Of a stretch of 64,000 nucleotides of DNA, positions 44,123 through 53,542 are shown piece after piece (position 1 is the stretch's first letter; each line of letters starts with the position of its first letter). A model generated the notes under the pieces. The model made no database searches. It saw only the letters and a program-made list of their open reading frames with translations, and had not been told where the DNA came from. Position numbers and translations under genes: made by a program. The DNA is from DASRWT01 sp963748485 (lineage in GTDB: Bacteria; Methylomirabilota; Methylomirabilia; Rokubacteriales; CSP1-6): NCBI GenBank assembly GCA_963748485.1, contig CAVVJF010000016.1, positions 24,651 through 88,650 on the forward strand, read 5' to 3'.

Positions 44123-45661
44123 ATGTCCCCGGCTGCGCCCCGCATCCCGCCCCTCTTCCCCACGCGAGAGGAGTTCCGGGCGCTGGCCACGCGCGGAAAC
44201 CTCGTTCCCGTCTACGCCGAGCTGGCCGCGGACCTCGATACTCCCCTCTCCGCCTTTCTCCGTCTGCGGCCCGGGCCGTACGCGTTCCTCCTGGAGTCGG
44301 TGGAGGGCGGCGAGAAGTGGGCGCGCTATTCGTTCCTGGGCTCCGACCCGCTCATGGTGTTTACCGCCAAGGGCGGCCGCATCACCCTCCGTCACGCCGA
44401 CGGGCGCGTCGAGGAGATGGCCACGGACAATCCCCTGGAGGGGCTGCGGAGCGTGCTCTCGCGCTTCACCCCCGTTCCCGTGCCGGGCCTGCCCCGCTTC
44501 CAGGGCGGCGCCGTGGGACTCTTCTCCTACGATATCGTGCGGCACGTCGAGCGGCTGCCCCGCCTCGCCAAGGACGATCTCCGGCTGCCCGACGCCGTGT
44601 TCATGCTCACCGACACCCTGATCGTCTTCGACAACCTTCGCCACCGGCTCCTCGTCATCGCCAACGCGCACGTGGAAGGCACCGATCCCGCCGCCCTGGA
44701 CCGCGCCTACGATGCCGCCGCGGTGAAGATCGGGATGCTCCTCGCCAAGCTCGCGCGGCCGGCCCGTCCACCCGCGCCGCTGACGATTCCCGATCCGCAG
44801 CCGCTGGTGGCGCTCGGCGAGGACGGCTTCACCTCCACCATGGACGAGGCGACCTACATGGAGGCGGTGCGGCGGACCAAGGAGTACATCGCCGCCGGCG
44901 ACGCGTATCAGGTCGTGATCTCGCGCCGGCTCGACACCGAGCTCACCGCCGATCCATTCACGGTGTATCGCGCCCTGCGCACCATCAACCCCTCCCCCTA
45001 CCTCTTCTTCCTCCGCCTGGGCAAGACCAGCGTCGTCGGCTCCTCCCCGGAAGTGCTCGTCCGCCTCGAGGACGAGCGCATCGAGGAGCGTCCCATCGCG
45101 GGCACGCATCCGCGCGGGGCCACCGAAGCCCAGGATGCGGCGCTCGCCGCCCAGATGGCCGCCGATCCCAAGGAGCGCGCCGAGCACGTGATGCTTGTGG
45201 ACCTGGGCCGGAACGACGTGGGCCGCGTGGCCCGGATCGGGAGCGTAGAGGTGACCGAGTTCATGGTGGTGGAGCGCTACTCGCACGTCATGCACCTGGT
45301 GAGCCACGTGCGGGGCCTGCTCGCCGCCGGCAAGGACGCTTTTGACGTGCTCGCCGCCTGCTTCCCGGCAGGGACGCTCTCCGGCGCCCCCAAGGTCCGG
45401 GCGATGGAGATCATCGAGGAGATGGAGCCCACGCGGCGCGGGCCCTACGGCGGCGCCGTCGGCTACATCTCGTATTCCGGCAACATGGACTCCTGCATCA
45501 CCATCCGCACGGTGGTCTGTCACGGCCGGAACGCCTCCATCCAGGTGGGCGCCGGCATCGTGGCCGACTCCGACCCCAAGACAGAGTGGCTCGAGACCTG
45601 CTCGAAGGCGCGCGGCATGATCCTGGCCCTACGTACCGCCGCCCAAGGAAGCGGCCGATGA
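44123..45661 (+). CDS. trpE: Anthranilate synthase component I
   Basis: Converts chorismate and ammonia to anthranilate in tryptophan synthesis. The 512-residue protein contains the LLES-type tryptophan-binding element near the N-terminus (YAFLLESVEGGEKWARYSFLG), which implies feedback inhibition, and the chorismate-binding C-terminal domain ending AGTLSGAPKVRAMEIIEEMEP and GYISYSGNMDSCITIRT. The ATG at 44123 is the first before the conserved region. It overlaps trpG by ATGA. trpD and trpC are not in the window. Confidence 0.95.
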   Translation: MSPAAPRIPPLFPTREEFRALATRGNLVPVYAELAADLDTPLSAFLRLRPGPYAFLLESVEGGEKWARYSFLGSDPLMVFTAKGGRITLRHADGRVEEMATDNPLEGLRSVLSRFTPVPVPGLPRFQGGAVGLFSYDIVRHVERLPRLAKDDLRLPDAVFMLTDTLIVFDNLRHRLLVIANAHVEGTDPAALDRAYDAAAVKIGMLLAKLARPARPPAPLTIPDPQPLVALGEDGFTSTMDEATYMEAVRRTKEYIAAGDAYQVVISRRLDTELTADPFTVYRALRTINPSPYLFFLRLGKTSVVGSSPEVLVRLEDERIEERPIAGTHPRGATEAQDAALAAQMAADPKERAEHVMLVDLGRNDVGRVARIGSVEVTEFMVVERYSHVMHLVSHVRGLLAAGKDAFDVLAACFPAGTLSGAPKVRAMEIIEEMEPTRRGPYGGAVGYISYSGNMDSCITIRTVVCHGRNASIQVGAGIVADSDPKTEWLETCSKARGMILALRTAAQGSGR

Positions 45662-46239
45662 TCTTCGTCCTCGACAACTACGACTCCTTCACCTACAACC
45701 TCGTCCAGTACCTGGGCGAGCTCGGCGCCGAGGTGCGGGTCGCCCGCAACGACGCGCTGACGGTGGAGGACGTGATGGCCCTCGACCCCGACGGCCTCGT
45801 GATCTCGCCGGGGCCCGGCAATCCGGACGGGGCGGGCATCACGCTCCCGCTCATCGAGCGCCTGCACGCCTCCACCCCCATCCTGGGCGTGTGCCTCGGG
45901 CATCAGGCCATCGGCCAGGCCTTCGGCGGCACCGTGGCGCGGGCGCGCGCGCAAATGCACGGCAAGACCTCACGGATACAGCACGACGGGCGCGGGGTCT
46001 TCGCCGGCCTCACGCCCGGCTTCGAGGCCACGCGTTATCACTCGCTGGTCGTCCTCGAAGATGGTCTCCCCTCCGATCTCGAGATCTCCGCGCGCGCTGA
46101 GGACGGCGAAATCATGGGCCTGCGTCACCGGCGCTACGCCGTCGAAGGCGTGCAGTTCCACCCCGAGTCCATCCTGACCACCGAAGGCAAGGCGCTCCTC
46201 CGGAACTTCCTCGGCCGGGTGCCCGCTCCCGCGCGGTGA
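45658..46239 (+). CDS. trpG: Anthranilate/aminodeoxychorismate synthase glutamine amidotransferase
   Basis: A 193-residue class I amidotransferase supplying ammonia to TrpE and possibly to aminodeoxychorismate synthase. It begins MIFVLDNYDSFTYNLVQYLGELG, has ISPGPGNPDGAG, the nucleophile Cys in ILGVCLGHQAIGQAFGG and the His-Glu pair in VQFHPESILT. The ATG overlaps the trpE stop. The same subunit often doubles as PabA, since pabA is not seen nearby. The 49-bp gap to thiL holds nothing recognisable. Confidence 0.94.
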   Translation: MIFVLDNYDSFTYNLVQYLGELGAEVRVARNDALTVEDVMALDPDGLVISPGPGNPDGAGITLPLIERLHASTPILGVCLGHQAIGQAFGGTVARARAQMHGKTSRIQHDGRGVFAGLTPGFEATRYHSLVVLEDGLPSDLEISARAEDGEIMGLRHRRYAVEGVQFHPESILTTEGKALLRNFLGRVPAPAR

Positions 46240-46288
46240 TGGACAGCGGGGACCCTCCAAGTCGCGGACCGGCCGCGACCGCGTCCCG

Positions 46289-47314
46289 GTGAGCCTGCGC
46301 CGGCTCGGTGAGCTCGGTCTGATCCGGCGCCTCCGGGAGGAGGCGGAGCGCGTCTCCGCCTCGGGCGTGACCGTCGGCATCGGCGACGACGCCGCCGTCC
46401 TCGCGATTTCCCCGGGCGCCGCCCTCCTCGCCACCACCGACCTCGTGATCGAGGACGTGCACTTCCGGCGTGCCTGGACCGCGCCCGAGGACATCGGGTG
46501 GAAGGCGATGGCGGTCAACCTCTCCGACATCGCGGCGATGGGCGGCACCCCGCGCTGGGCGCTGGTCGCCCTCGCAGTGCCCGCCGACACCGCTGTCGAC
46601 GAGATCGAGGCGTGCTACCGGGGCATGCGGGCGGCGGCGGCGCCCCACGGCGTGGCCATCGTGGGCGGCGACACGTCCGAGTCGCCCCGCGGCTGGTTCG
46701 TCGACGTGACTCTTCTCGGCGAGCATCCGGGCACCCCGCGGCGCCGCTCCGGCGCGCGGGCAGGCGACGCCATCGCGGTGACGGGCTCGCTCGGGCGCGC
46801 GGCCGCCGGGCTGGCCGTGCTCGAGATGGGCGCGGACGAGGCGCGGCGGCACGGCCTCGGCGAGGCCGTGATCGAAGACCTGACCCGGGCGCACCTCCGC
46901 CCCCGCGCGCGGGTGGCAGAAGGGCGCTGGCTCGGCGAAGCCCGCGAGGTGCGCGCCATGATGGACTGCTCCGACGGGCTCGCCACCGACCTCGGGCACG
47001 TATGCCGGGAGTCGAGCGTGGGGGCGCGGATCAGCCTCGACCGCCTGCCCGTCGCTCCCGACGTCGCGGCCGTCGGCCGCGCGCTCGGCCACGACTCGCT
47101 GGCGTGGGCGACGAGCGGGGGGGAAGACTACGAGCTGCTCTTCACGTGCGACCCCGCCCAGGTGGAGCGCCTCTCTCGGGAGCTCCAGCGGAGCACGGGC
47201 ACGCCCGTCACCGTCATCGGCGCGGTGGAAGCGGGGCCGGCCGAGATACGCTGGCTCGGTCCCGACGGTCAGACGGTCGCCCCCGGCGCGGGGTTCGAGC
47301 ACTTCCGTGAGTAG
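46289..47314 (+). CDS. thiL: Thiamine-monophosphate kinase
   Basis: Phosphorylates thiamine monophosphate to the diphosphate cofactor. The 341-residue protein has VTVGIGDDAAVLAI, VIEDVHFRRAWTAPEDIGWKAMAVNLSDIAAMGG, VGGDTSESPRGWFVDVTLLGE and CSDGLATDLGHV, the AIR-synthase-like ATP and Mg sites. The start is a GTG. With thiE at 10.4 kb it covers the last steps of cofactor synthesis. It overlaps the following CNNM gene by 8 bp. Confidence 0.93.
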   Translation: MSLRRLGELGLIRRLREEAERVSASGVTVGIGDDAAVLAISPGAALLATTDLVIEDVHFRRAWTAPEDIGWKAMAVNLSDIAAMGGTPRWALVALAVPADTAVDEIEACYRGMRAAAAPHGVAIVGGDTSESPRGWFVDVTLLGEHPGTPRRRSGARAGDAIAVTGSLGRAAAGLAVLEMGADEARRHGLGEAVIEDLTRAHLRPRARVAEGRWLGEAREVRAMMDCSDGLATDLGHVCRESSVGARISLDRLPVAPDVAAVGRALGHDSLAWATSGGEDYELLFTCDPAQVERLSRELQRSTGTPVTVIGAVEAGPAEIRWLGPDGQTVAPGAGFEHFRE

Positions 47315-48587
47315 CCTCACCGCGCTCGAGCTGGGCGTGCTCGTCGCCCTCGTGCTCGGCTCGGCCCTGCTCACCGGGGCGGAAGCGGCCTATTTCTCGC
47401 TGGGCCGGGCGCGGCTGAATCGCCTGGCCGAGAAGGAGAGCGGCGAGGGCGAGCGCGCCAGCCCGCCCTTGCTCGAGCAGCCCCACGAGCTGCTGGTGAC
47501 GCTCCTGGTGGGCATCACCCTCATCAACATTGGCGCGGCCGCCCTCGCCGCCGCCCTCACCGAGCGGCTGCTGGGGCCCGTGGGCCTGCCCGTCGCCATC
47601 GTGGTCATGGTGTTCTTGCTGAGCGTGTTCGGCGAGGTGCTCCCGATGACCCTTGCCGTGGAGCATCCCGAGCGCTTCATCGGGTGGGTGAGTCGGCCGG
47701 TGGCGTGGCTGTCGGTGGCCCTCACGCCCATCCGCATGGTACTCGGCGCCCTCACCGCTCTCACCCTGCGACTCGTCGGCTCCGAGCGGCGGAGCGACGC
47801 TCCCGAGATCACCGAGGAGGAGCTGCGCACCCTGGTGGACGTGGGCGCGCGCGAGGGGGTCGTGGAGCGGACCGAGCGCGAGATGATCCACCGCGTGTTC
47901 GAGCTGGAGGACACGCTCGCGCGCGAGGTGATGGTGCCGCGGCCCGACATGTTCTGCCTGGACGTGGCGACCTCCATCGGCCAGATCCTCCCGCTTCTGC
48001 GGGACAACCTGCATTCGCGCGTGCCTGTCTACGAGGAGACGGTGGACCAGATCGTGGGGGTGCTCTACACTAAGGAGCTCCTCCGGCACCTCCGGGGGCT
48101 GCCTCCGGACTTCGACCTCCGCGCGCACTTGCACCCGCCGTACTTCGTGCCGGAGTCCAAGCGGGCGGACGCGCTCCTCCGCGAGTTCCAGGCCAAGAAG
48201 CTGCACCTCGCGGTGGTGGTGGACGAGTACGGCGGCACCGCGGGGCTGGTCACGCTCGAGGACCTGCTGGAGGAGCTCGTCGGCGAGATCCGCGACGAGT
48301 TCGACGAGGAGGAGCGGCTCATCCAGCCCCTGGGCGAGCGCGCGTTCCGCGTGTCGGGCAAGATGCTGCTGTTCGACTTCAACGCGGTCACCGGCCTCGG
48401 GGTGTTGAGCGAGTCCTACGACACGGTGGGGGGCTGGGTGCTCGATCTCTTCGGCCGCGTTCCCAGCAAGGGGGAGAAGGTCGAGCGAAACGGGTTCACG
48501 GTGACGGTGGAGCGGGTGGAGCGCACGCGGGTGGTCGAGGTCGTGGTGGCCATCAAGGCCCCGGCGGCGGAGGGGGAGCCCTCGTGA
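47307..48587 (+). CDS. CNNM/CorC-type membrane transporter-like protein (copy 1)
   Basis: A 426-residue protein with an N-terminal DUF21 transmembrane domain (about four helices, residues 5-130), two CBS repeats (about 195-320, e.g. VMVPRPDMFCLDVATSIGQ and HLAVVVDEYGGTAGLVTLEDLLEELVG) and a C-terminal CorC_HlyC domain (about 335-420). Relatives act in Mg2+ or Co2+ export. The GTG start overlaps thiL. The next gene is a second member of the family, overlapping by 4 bp. Confidence 0.85.
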   Translation: MSSLTALELGVLVALVLGSALLTGAEAAYFSLGRARLNRLAEKESGEGERASPPLLEQPHELLVTLLVGITLINIGAAALAAALTERLLGPVGLPVAIVVMVFLLSVFGEVLPMTLAVEHPERFIGWVSRPVAWLSVALTPIRMVLGALTALTLRLVGSERRSDAPEITEEELRTLVDVGAREGVVERTEREMIHRVFELEDTLAREVMVPRPDMFCLDVATSIGQILPLLRDNLHSRVPVYEETVDQIVGVLYTKELLRHLRGLPPDFDLRAHLHPPYFVPESKRADALLREFQAKKLHLAVVVDEYGGTAGLVTLEDLLEELVGEIRDEFDEEERLIQPLGERAFRVSGKMLLFDFNAVTGLGVLSESYDTVGGWVLDLFGRVPSKGEKVERNGFTVTVERVERTRVVEVVVAIKAPAAEGEPS

Positions 48588-49837
48588 TCCACGTCTGGAT
48601 CATCGTGATCGCGCTGGCTCTCACCGCCTTCTTCTCGGGCGCCGAGATGGCCTTCATCGCCGCCAACCGCGTGCGCCTGCGGCATCTCGCGGAGGCGGGG
48701 CACCGGAGGGCCGCCCGCTACCTCGAGGCCTTTCGCAGGCCCGAGCGCGTGCTCTCGACCTCGATGATGGGCGTCACCATCGCCCACATCGTCGCCTCCT
48801 CCGCGGCGACCTGGGCTCTCATTCCCGTGCTCGGCACCTGGGCGGCGCTGGTGGTGACGGCGGCCCTGACGCCGCTGATGCTGGTTTTCGGCGAGGTCAT
48901 CCCCAAGGCGGTGGCCCGGGAGTGGGCGACCGCCATCATTCGCTACCTGTTCGGGGTGATCGAGCTGGCGAGCCGCCTCCTCGCGCCGCTCACCTGGGGC
49001 GCCAACGTCATCGTGGGGCGGCTGCTCGCCCTGTTCGGGCGGCCGCCTGCGAACACCCGGCAGTTCGTGTCGCGGGAGGAGCTGAAGCTGCTCCTCCAGC
49101 TCGAGCCGGAGGAGGCCGACGTCACCGTCACCGAGGCGGAGATGATCGACAACATCTTCGACCTCGGCGAGAAGACGGTGCGCGAGATCATGGTCCCGCT
49201 GGTGGACGTCGTCGCCCTACCCGCCTCGGCGCCCCCCGACGACGCGGTGCGGATCATCACCCAGCGCGGCTTCTCGCGCATTCCCGTCTACACCGACCGC
49301 GCCTTCAATCTGGTGGGGGTCGTCACCGCCATGGACCTGCTGAGCCGGGGGTCGCAAGCGCAGGACCTGGGCGCGCTCATGCGGCCCGCCCACTACGTCC
49401 CCGAGACGAAGCTGATCGACGAGCTCCTCCGCGAAATGCAGAAGGGGCGCGTCCAGCTCGCGGTGGTGGTGGACGAGTACGGCGGCGCGGTGGGCATCGC
49501 CACCGTGGAGGACATCGTCGAGGAGATCGTGGGAGAGATCGAGGACGAGCACGACCGCACGCCGCCGCTGGTGGAGCGGCTGCCGGACGGCAGCTACCGC
49601 GTCGCCGGGCGGGTGCACATCGACGAGCTGAACGAATCGCGGGAGTGGGAGCTGCCGAAGGGCGACTTCGAGACGGTGGCCGGGCTGGTCCTCGCCACCG
49701 TCAACCGTATTCCCGCGGTGGGGGAGGTCTTCGACGTGGGCCCCCACGAGTTCACCGTGCTCGAGGCCGACCAGCGCCGTATCCTCAAGGTGCGCATCAC
49801 CCCGCGGGACAAACCAGGCAGGACAAAGGAGAGCTGA
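48584..49837 (+). CDS. CNNM/CorC-type membrane transporter-like protein (copy 2)
   Basis: A 417-residue paralogue of the preceding protein, same domain order: DUF21 helices (about 1-140), CBS pair (EIMVPLVDVVALPASAP and QLAVVVDEYGGAVGIATVEDIVEEIVG) and CorC_HlyC at the end. The two copies are divergent enough that they probably form a heteromer or serve different ions (inference). Start is a GTG overlapping copy 1. The dienelactone hydrolase begins 1 bp after its stop. Confidence 0.85.
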   Translation: MIHVWIIVIALALTAFFSGAEMAFIAANRVRLRHLAEAGHRRAARYLEAFRRPERVLSTSMMGVTIAHIVASSAATWALIPVLGTWAALVVTAALTPLMLVFGEVIPKAVAREWATAIIRYLFGVIELASRLLAPLTWGANVIVGRLLALFGRPPANTRQFVSREELKLLLQLEPEEADVTVTEAEMIDNIFDLGEKTVREIMVPLVDVVALPASAPPDDAVRIITQRGFSRIPVYTDRAFNLVGVVTAMDLLSRGSQAQDLGALMRPAHYVPETKLIDELLREMQKGRVQLAVVVDEYGGAVGIATVEDIVEEIVGEIEDEHDRTPPLVERLPDGSYRVAGRVHIDELNESREWELPKGDFETVAGLVLATVNRIPAVGEVFDVGPHEFTVLEADQRRILKVRITPRDKPGRTKES

Positions 49838-49838
49838 C

Positions 49839-50510
49839 ATGGCCGGAACGATGGTCGACTTTCCCAGCAACGGCGACATCACGAAGGGCTACCTGGCGAC
49901 GCCGGCGAGCGGCAAGGGACCGGGCGTGCTCGTCATCCAGGAGTGGTGGGGTCTGGTGGGCCACATCAAGAAGGTGGCCGACCGGTTCGCCGCCGCCGGG
50001 TTCTCCGCCCTCGCCCCCGACATGTACCACGGCAAGACGGCGAGCGAGCCCGACGGCGCCGGCAAGCTCTTCATGGCGTTGAACATCGCCCAGGCCGAGA
50101 AGGACCTCGCGGGCGCGGCGAAGTTCCTCGCCGGCCACTCTTCGACGGCCAAGCTGGGCGCGGTGGGCTTCTGCATGGGCGGGCAGCTCGCGCTGTTCGC
50201 GGGCACGATCAACCCGAGCATCGGCGCGGTGGTGGACTTCTACGGCATCCACCCCAACGTGAAGCCCGACTACACCAAGCTCAACGGCCCCGTGCTGGGG
50301 CTCTTCGGCGAGAAGGATACCTTCGTCACCCCGCAGACTGCGCGCGACGTGGAAGCCGCCATCAAGAAGGCGGGCAAGACGGTGAGCATCCACATCTACC
50401 CCGGCGTGGACCACGCCTTCTTCAACGACGAGGCGCCCGCCTACGACAAAGCGGCCGCCGAGGATACGTGGAAGCGGACGATCGCCCACTTCCAGGCCAA
50501 TCTCAAATAG
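49839..50510 (+). CDS. Dienelactone hydrolase family protein
   Basis: A 223-residue alpha/beta hydrolase. Nucleophile C112 in GFCMGGQLAL, D160 in FGEKDTF and H192 in YPGVDHAFF form the Cys-Asp-His triad, with E35 in QEWWGL positioned as in dienelactone hydrolase. Such enzymes open lactones of aromatic degradation, but many members have other substrates. It has AAAGGAG at a suitable distance and follows the CNNM genes directly. No aromatic-ring genes are adjacent in this cluster. Confidence 0.87.
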   Translation: MAGTMVDFPSNGDITKGYLATPASGKGPGVLVIQEWWGLVGHIKKVADRFAAAGFSALAPDMYHGKTASEPDGAGKLFMALNIAQAEKDLAGAAKFLAGHSSTAKLGAVGFCMGGQLALFAGTINPSIGAVVDFYGIHPNVKPDYTKLNGPVLGLFGEKDTFVTPQTARDVEAAIKKAGKTVSIHIYPGVDHAFFNDEAPAYDKAAAEDTWKRTIAHFQANLK

Positions 50511-50516
50511 CGCGCG

Positions 50517-51332
50517 CTATTTCTTCACCTCGACCGAGCCCTTCATGTTCGGGTGCAGCGCGCAGTTGTAGCTGAAGACGCCCTCGCTCGGGAACGTGAG
50601 CGAGGCCCGCTGCCCCTTGAGCAGGAACTCCGTTCGGAGGTTGGTCCCCTGCACGGTGACCTGATGCGGCGAGTCGTCGGTGTTTACCCACGTGATCGTC
50701 TTGCCCGGGGCCACCGTGAGGCCGCCCGGGGCGAAGACGAAGCCCGCGATGTTCACGGTGGTGGCGCCCGGCACCATGGGGGTCGTGCTCGCCACCTGGG
50801 TGCGTCCGGCGAGGGCGGGGTACGAGATCACGAAGTCCTGCCCGTCATGGGGCTTGTGGCACTGGAAGCAGCCCTTGAAGTTGGCCTTGTCGTTCGCCTT
50901 GCCGTCGGCGGTGAAGGCTCCGTACTCCCACTCCCCGTTCCGCAGGTCGTCCGGGTATTCGGTGCCCCAGCCCTGCCGCTTCTCCATGACCGCGTAACCG
51001 AGCAGATCACCCTTGAGGAATCGACCCTTGGCGTCCTTGAGGGGGGTGCCCTGCGCATCCACCTGGGCCTTGTACTGGATGAGGGTGAGCACGGTCCCGT
51101 GCGGGAGCGGCTTGCCATCCTTGGCGGCCTGGACGGCGGCGGGAGGGCTCACGTACAGCTCTCGGTACTGCTTGACGTCGTAGCGATCGGCGATGGTGTA
51201 GAGGACGCCGTCCTTGTACCCGGCGGGGAAGGCCACCTTCTCGGGCCCGGCGTCGCTGCGCACGGCCAGGACGACGGGGATGAAGGCGGCCAGAACGAGC
51301 ATCGGACCGGCGAGACGCTTGCTGAAGGTCAT
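50517..51332 (-). CDS. Cytochrome P460-cupredoxin fusion protein
   Basis: A 271-residue exported protein. A signal peptide (LAGPMLVLAAFIPVVLAV) is followed by a cytochrome P460-like domain (about 30-170), with EWEYGAFTADGK and the haem-binding CFQCH (C155, C158, H159), and a C-terminal plastocyanin-like domain (about 190-271) whose copper ligands are H223, C257, H260 and M263 in SPHQV and YNCALHPNM. P460 cytochromes oxidise hydroxylamine or similar N compounds; the cupredoxin may be an internal electron acceptor (inference). The ATG at 51332 follows GGGAGGGG. It is convergent with the hydrolase gene, 6 bp away. Confidence 0.85.
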   Translation of the reverse strand: MTFSKRLAGPMLVLAAFIPVVLAVRSDAGPEKVAFPAGYKDGVLYTIADRYDVKQYRELYVSPPAAVQAAKDGKPLPHGTVLTLIQYKAQVDAQGTPLKDAKGRFLKGDLLGYAVMEKRQGWGTEYPDDLRNGEWEYGAFTADGKANDKANFKGCFQCHKPHDGQDFVISYPALAGRTQVASTTPMVPGATTVNIAGFVFAPGGLTVAPGKTITWVNTDDSPHQVTVQGTNLRTEFLLKGQRASLTFPSEGVFSYNCALHPNMKGSVEVKK

Positions 51333-51480
51333 GGGGGTCCCCTCCCTTTCAATAGGGTACGGGCGCCGAGGACTCGACGGATGCATAACGACTCCCGGGA
51401 CGCCCGGGTTCCAGCATAGCAGCCGTCCGCGAGAAGAGCCCGTCCCCGAAGGCCCTTTCTGGTACGGTAGCACCCGGCCG

Positions 51481-52371
51481 ATGATCGCCCTCCCCGAGCC
51501 CACCCTCGGCGCGCTCTACTCGCTCGCGTCTGCCCTCATCTGGGCCGTGGTGAGCCTTCTCGTCCGTCGCCTGTCCGGGACCCTCAACTCCGCCAGCATC
51601 AATGCCCTCCGCACCCTGGTGGGGGGCGTCCTGCTGCTCACGTGGGTCCTGGCGAGTGGAGGGATCGATGCCCTGCGGGGGATCGGGCTCTGGGCGTTCG
51701 TCCTGTTCGCCGTCTCTATCGTGCTGTCGGGCAGCATCGGGGACACGGTGTTCTTCGAGAGCAGCCGCTTCCTGGGTCTGGCACGCGCCATGACCGCCTC
51801 GATGACCTATCCCATGCTCTCGGCCTTCCTGGCCGCGGCCTGCCTCGACGAGCCCCTCACCCCCGCCCTGATTGCGGGGTCGCTGCTCACGCTGACGGGC
51901 CTGGCCTTGATCGTCGGGACCCGGCCGAGCGAGCCGGACCGGCCCGGTCGCCTCTGGCTGGGGATCGCCACGGCCCAGGCGGCCGCGATTTCCTGGGCGG
52001 TGGGAGTGATCCTGCTCAAGATCCCCCTCGACACGGTGGACGCCACCACGACCCAGGCGGTACGGTTGCCCATCGCGGGCCTGGCGCTCCTGGCCACGCC
52101 CTGGGTCTGGGGATCACTTGGCACGGTACGGGCCGCGGGCGCCCCGCTGGTCGGGGCCCTCGTGATCCTCGGGGTGCTCACCGCAGGCAGCTCGGTGTTG
52201 TTCGTGGCCGGCGTCAAGTATGCCGGTGTGGGCGTGGCCAGCGTCCTGTCGTCGACCGCGCCCATGTTCGCCATCCCGCTCGGCACCCTGTTCCTCGGCG
52301 AGCGCATCACGGCCAGCGCCGCGCTCGGCACCGCCGTCACCGTGGCGGGCGTCGCCGTCCTCAACTTCTAA
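51481..52371 (+). CDS. DMT-superfamily (EamA) transporter
   Basis: A 296-residue inner-membrane protein with ten predicted helices in two EamA repeats; GLARAMTASMTYPMLSAFLAAACLDEPLTPALIAGSLLTLTGLALI closes the first and SVLSSTAPMFAIPLGTLFLGERITASAALGTAVTVAGVAVL the second. Family members export amino acids or metabolites; the substrate is unknown. The ATG has no clear Shine-Dalgarno sequence. It diverges from the P460 gene; the 148-bp gap between them has no obvious -35/-10 pair. Confidence 0.85.
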   Translation: MIALPEPTLGALYSLASALIWAVVSLLVRRLSGTLNSASINALRTLVGGVLLLTWVLASGGIDALRGIGLWAFVLFAVSIVLSGSIGDTVFFESSRFLGLARAMTASMTYPMLSAFLAAACLDEPLTPALIAGSLLTLTGLALIVGTRPSEPDRPGRLWLGIATAQAAAISWAVGVILLKIPLDTVDATTTQAVRLPIAGLALLATPWVWGSLGTVRAAGAPLVGALVILGVLTAGSSVLFVAGVKYAGVGVASVLSSTAPMFAIPLGTLFLGERITASAALGTAVTVAGVAVLNF

Positions 52372-52450
52372 GCGCCAAGAACCGGGCGGCGAGAAGGGTC
52401 CAGCGGCGAGGCGCCGCCCGCGGCCCGGGCGCGAGCGACTGTGTTCCAGG

Positions 52451-53384
52451 TCAAGCCGGTTGCCAGGCCCGGCCGTCCCGGAGGACCGCATTGAGGATCA
52501 CGAGGAGCTTGCGCATCGCGGCGACGAGCGCCACCTTGCCAGGCCGGCCGGCGGCCACGAGGCGCTGATATTGGGCGGCGATCACCGCGTTGCACCGAAT
52601 CGCGGTGAGGGCCGCCATGTAGAGAACCGCGCGCACGGGGGCCCGGCCGCCGCCGATCATGCGGCGCCCGCGGAACGCGCCGCTGTCCCGATTCACCGGC
52701 GCAACGCCCACCAACGCCGCGATCTGGCAGCGATCCAGCTGTCCGAGTTCGGGGAGTTCAGCGATGAGCGTCTGCGCCGTCACCTCCCCGATGCCGGGCA
52801 CGGATTTGAGCAGCTCATCGCGCGTCCGCCAGATCGCGGTGCCCCGAATCGTCGCCCGCAGATCGCGCTCCAGCTCCCGCAAGGCCGCCCGCAACCACTC
52901 CAGATGGGCCGTGATCCGCTGCCGCACGCGGGGGTCCCGCGCCTGCCGCTGCCGATTGCTCTCGGCCGCCAGCATCTCGACCAACTGGCGCCGCCGAGCC
53001 ACGAGCTCCCCCCAGCACCTGGGCCTGCTCGTCGGGCAGCGCCCGCACCGGTGGGCGTACCGCCTCGCCGAAGAGCGCCAGCATTTGCGCGTCGAGGCCG
53101 TCGGTCTTGGCCACGCGGCCCGTCGCCCGCGCAAAGTCCCGCACCTGCCGCGGATTGACCACGGCCACCGGCACCCCCCCACTGGCCAGCCCAGCGGCTA
53201 CCGGCACTTCGTACCCGCCCGTGGCCTCCAACACCACCAGGCGGGGCGCCAGTCCCCGCACCCGCGTCACCAACTCCTGCATCCCCGTCTCGTCCGCGGC
53301 CACCGCAAACGTCTCCCCCTGCGGCCGCACATCGACGTCCCACCGCGTCTTCGACACATCGATCCCCACGAAAATCTGTTCCAT
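52451..53384 (-). pseudogene. IS110-family transposase, frameshifted in a G run
   Basis: The N-terminal RuvC-like domain MEQIFVGIDVSKTRWDVDV, VVLEATGGYEVPVA and RVAKTDGLDAQMLAL (the acidic DEDD set) reads in one frame to LPDEQAQVLG; from ELVARRRQLVEMLAAESNRQRQ it continues in another to SVPGIGEVTAQTLIAELPELGQLDRCQIAALVGVAPVNRDSG, the C-terminal helix-hairpin-helix. Six G on the minus strand (near 53008-53014), where five would keep the frame, cause the shift. Restored length is about 310 residues. It may be genuinely inactive or a homopolymer error. The start codon can pair with an upstream complement (53438-53446). Confidence 0.85.
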
Positions 53385-53542
53385 GTCCCGTCCTTGCATG
53401 CGGGCTCCCGCGGCCCCAGTGACTGTTCGGGTTAGCAATGGAACAGCGGACGGAGCACCAAGCTCGCGCACGGTCTTCGAGGACCCAGGCGTATGCGGGC
53501 TTCCGTCCCCCTTACCGTGGGGTCGCCCGACGGCGCCCCCTC

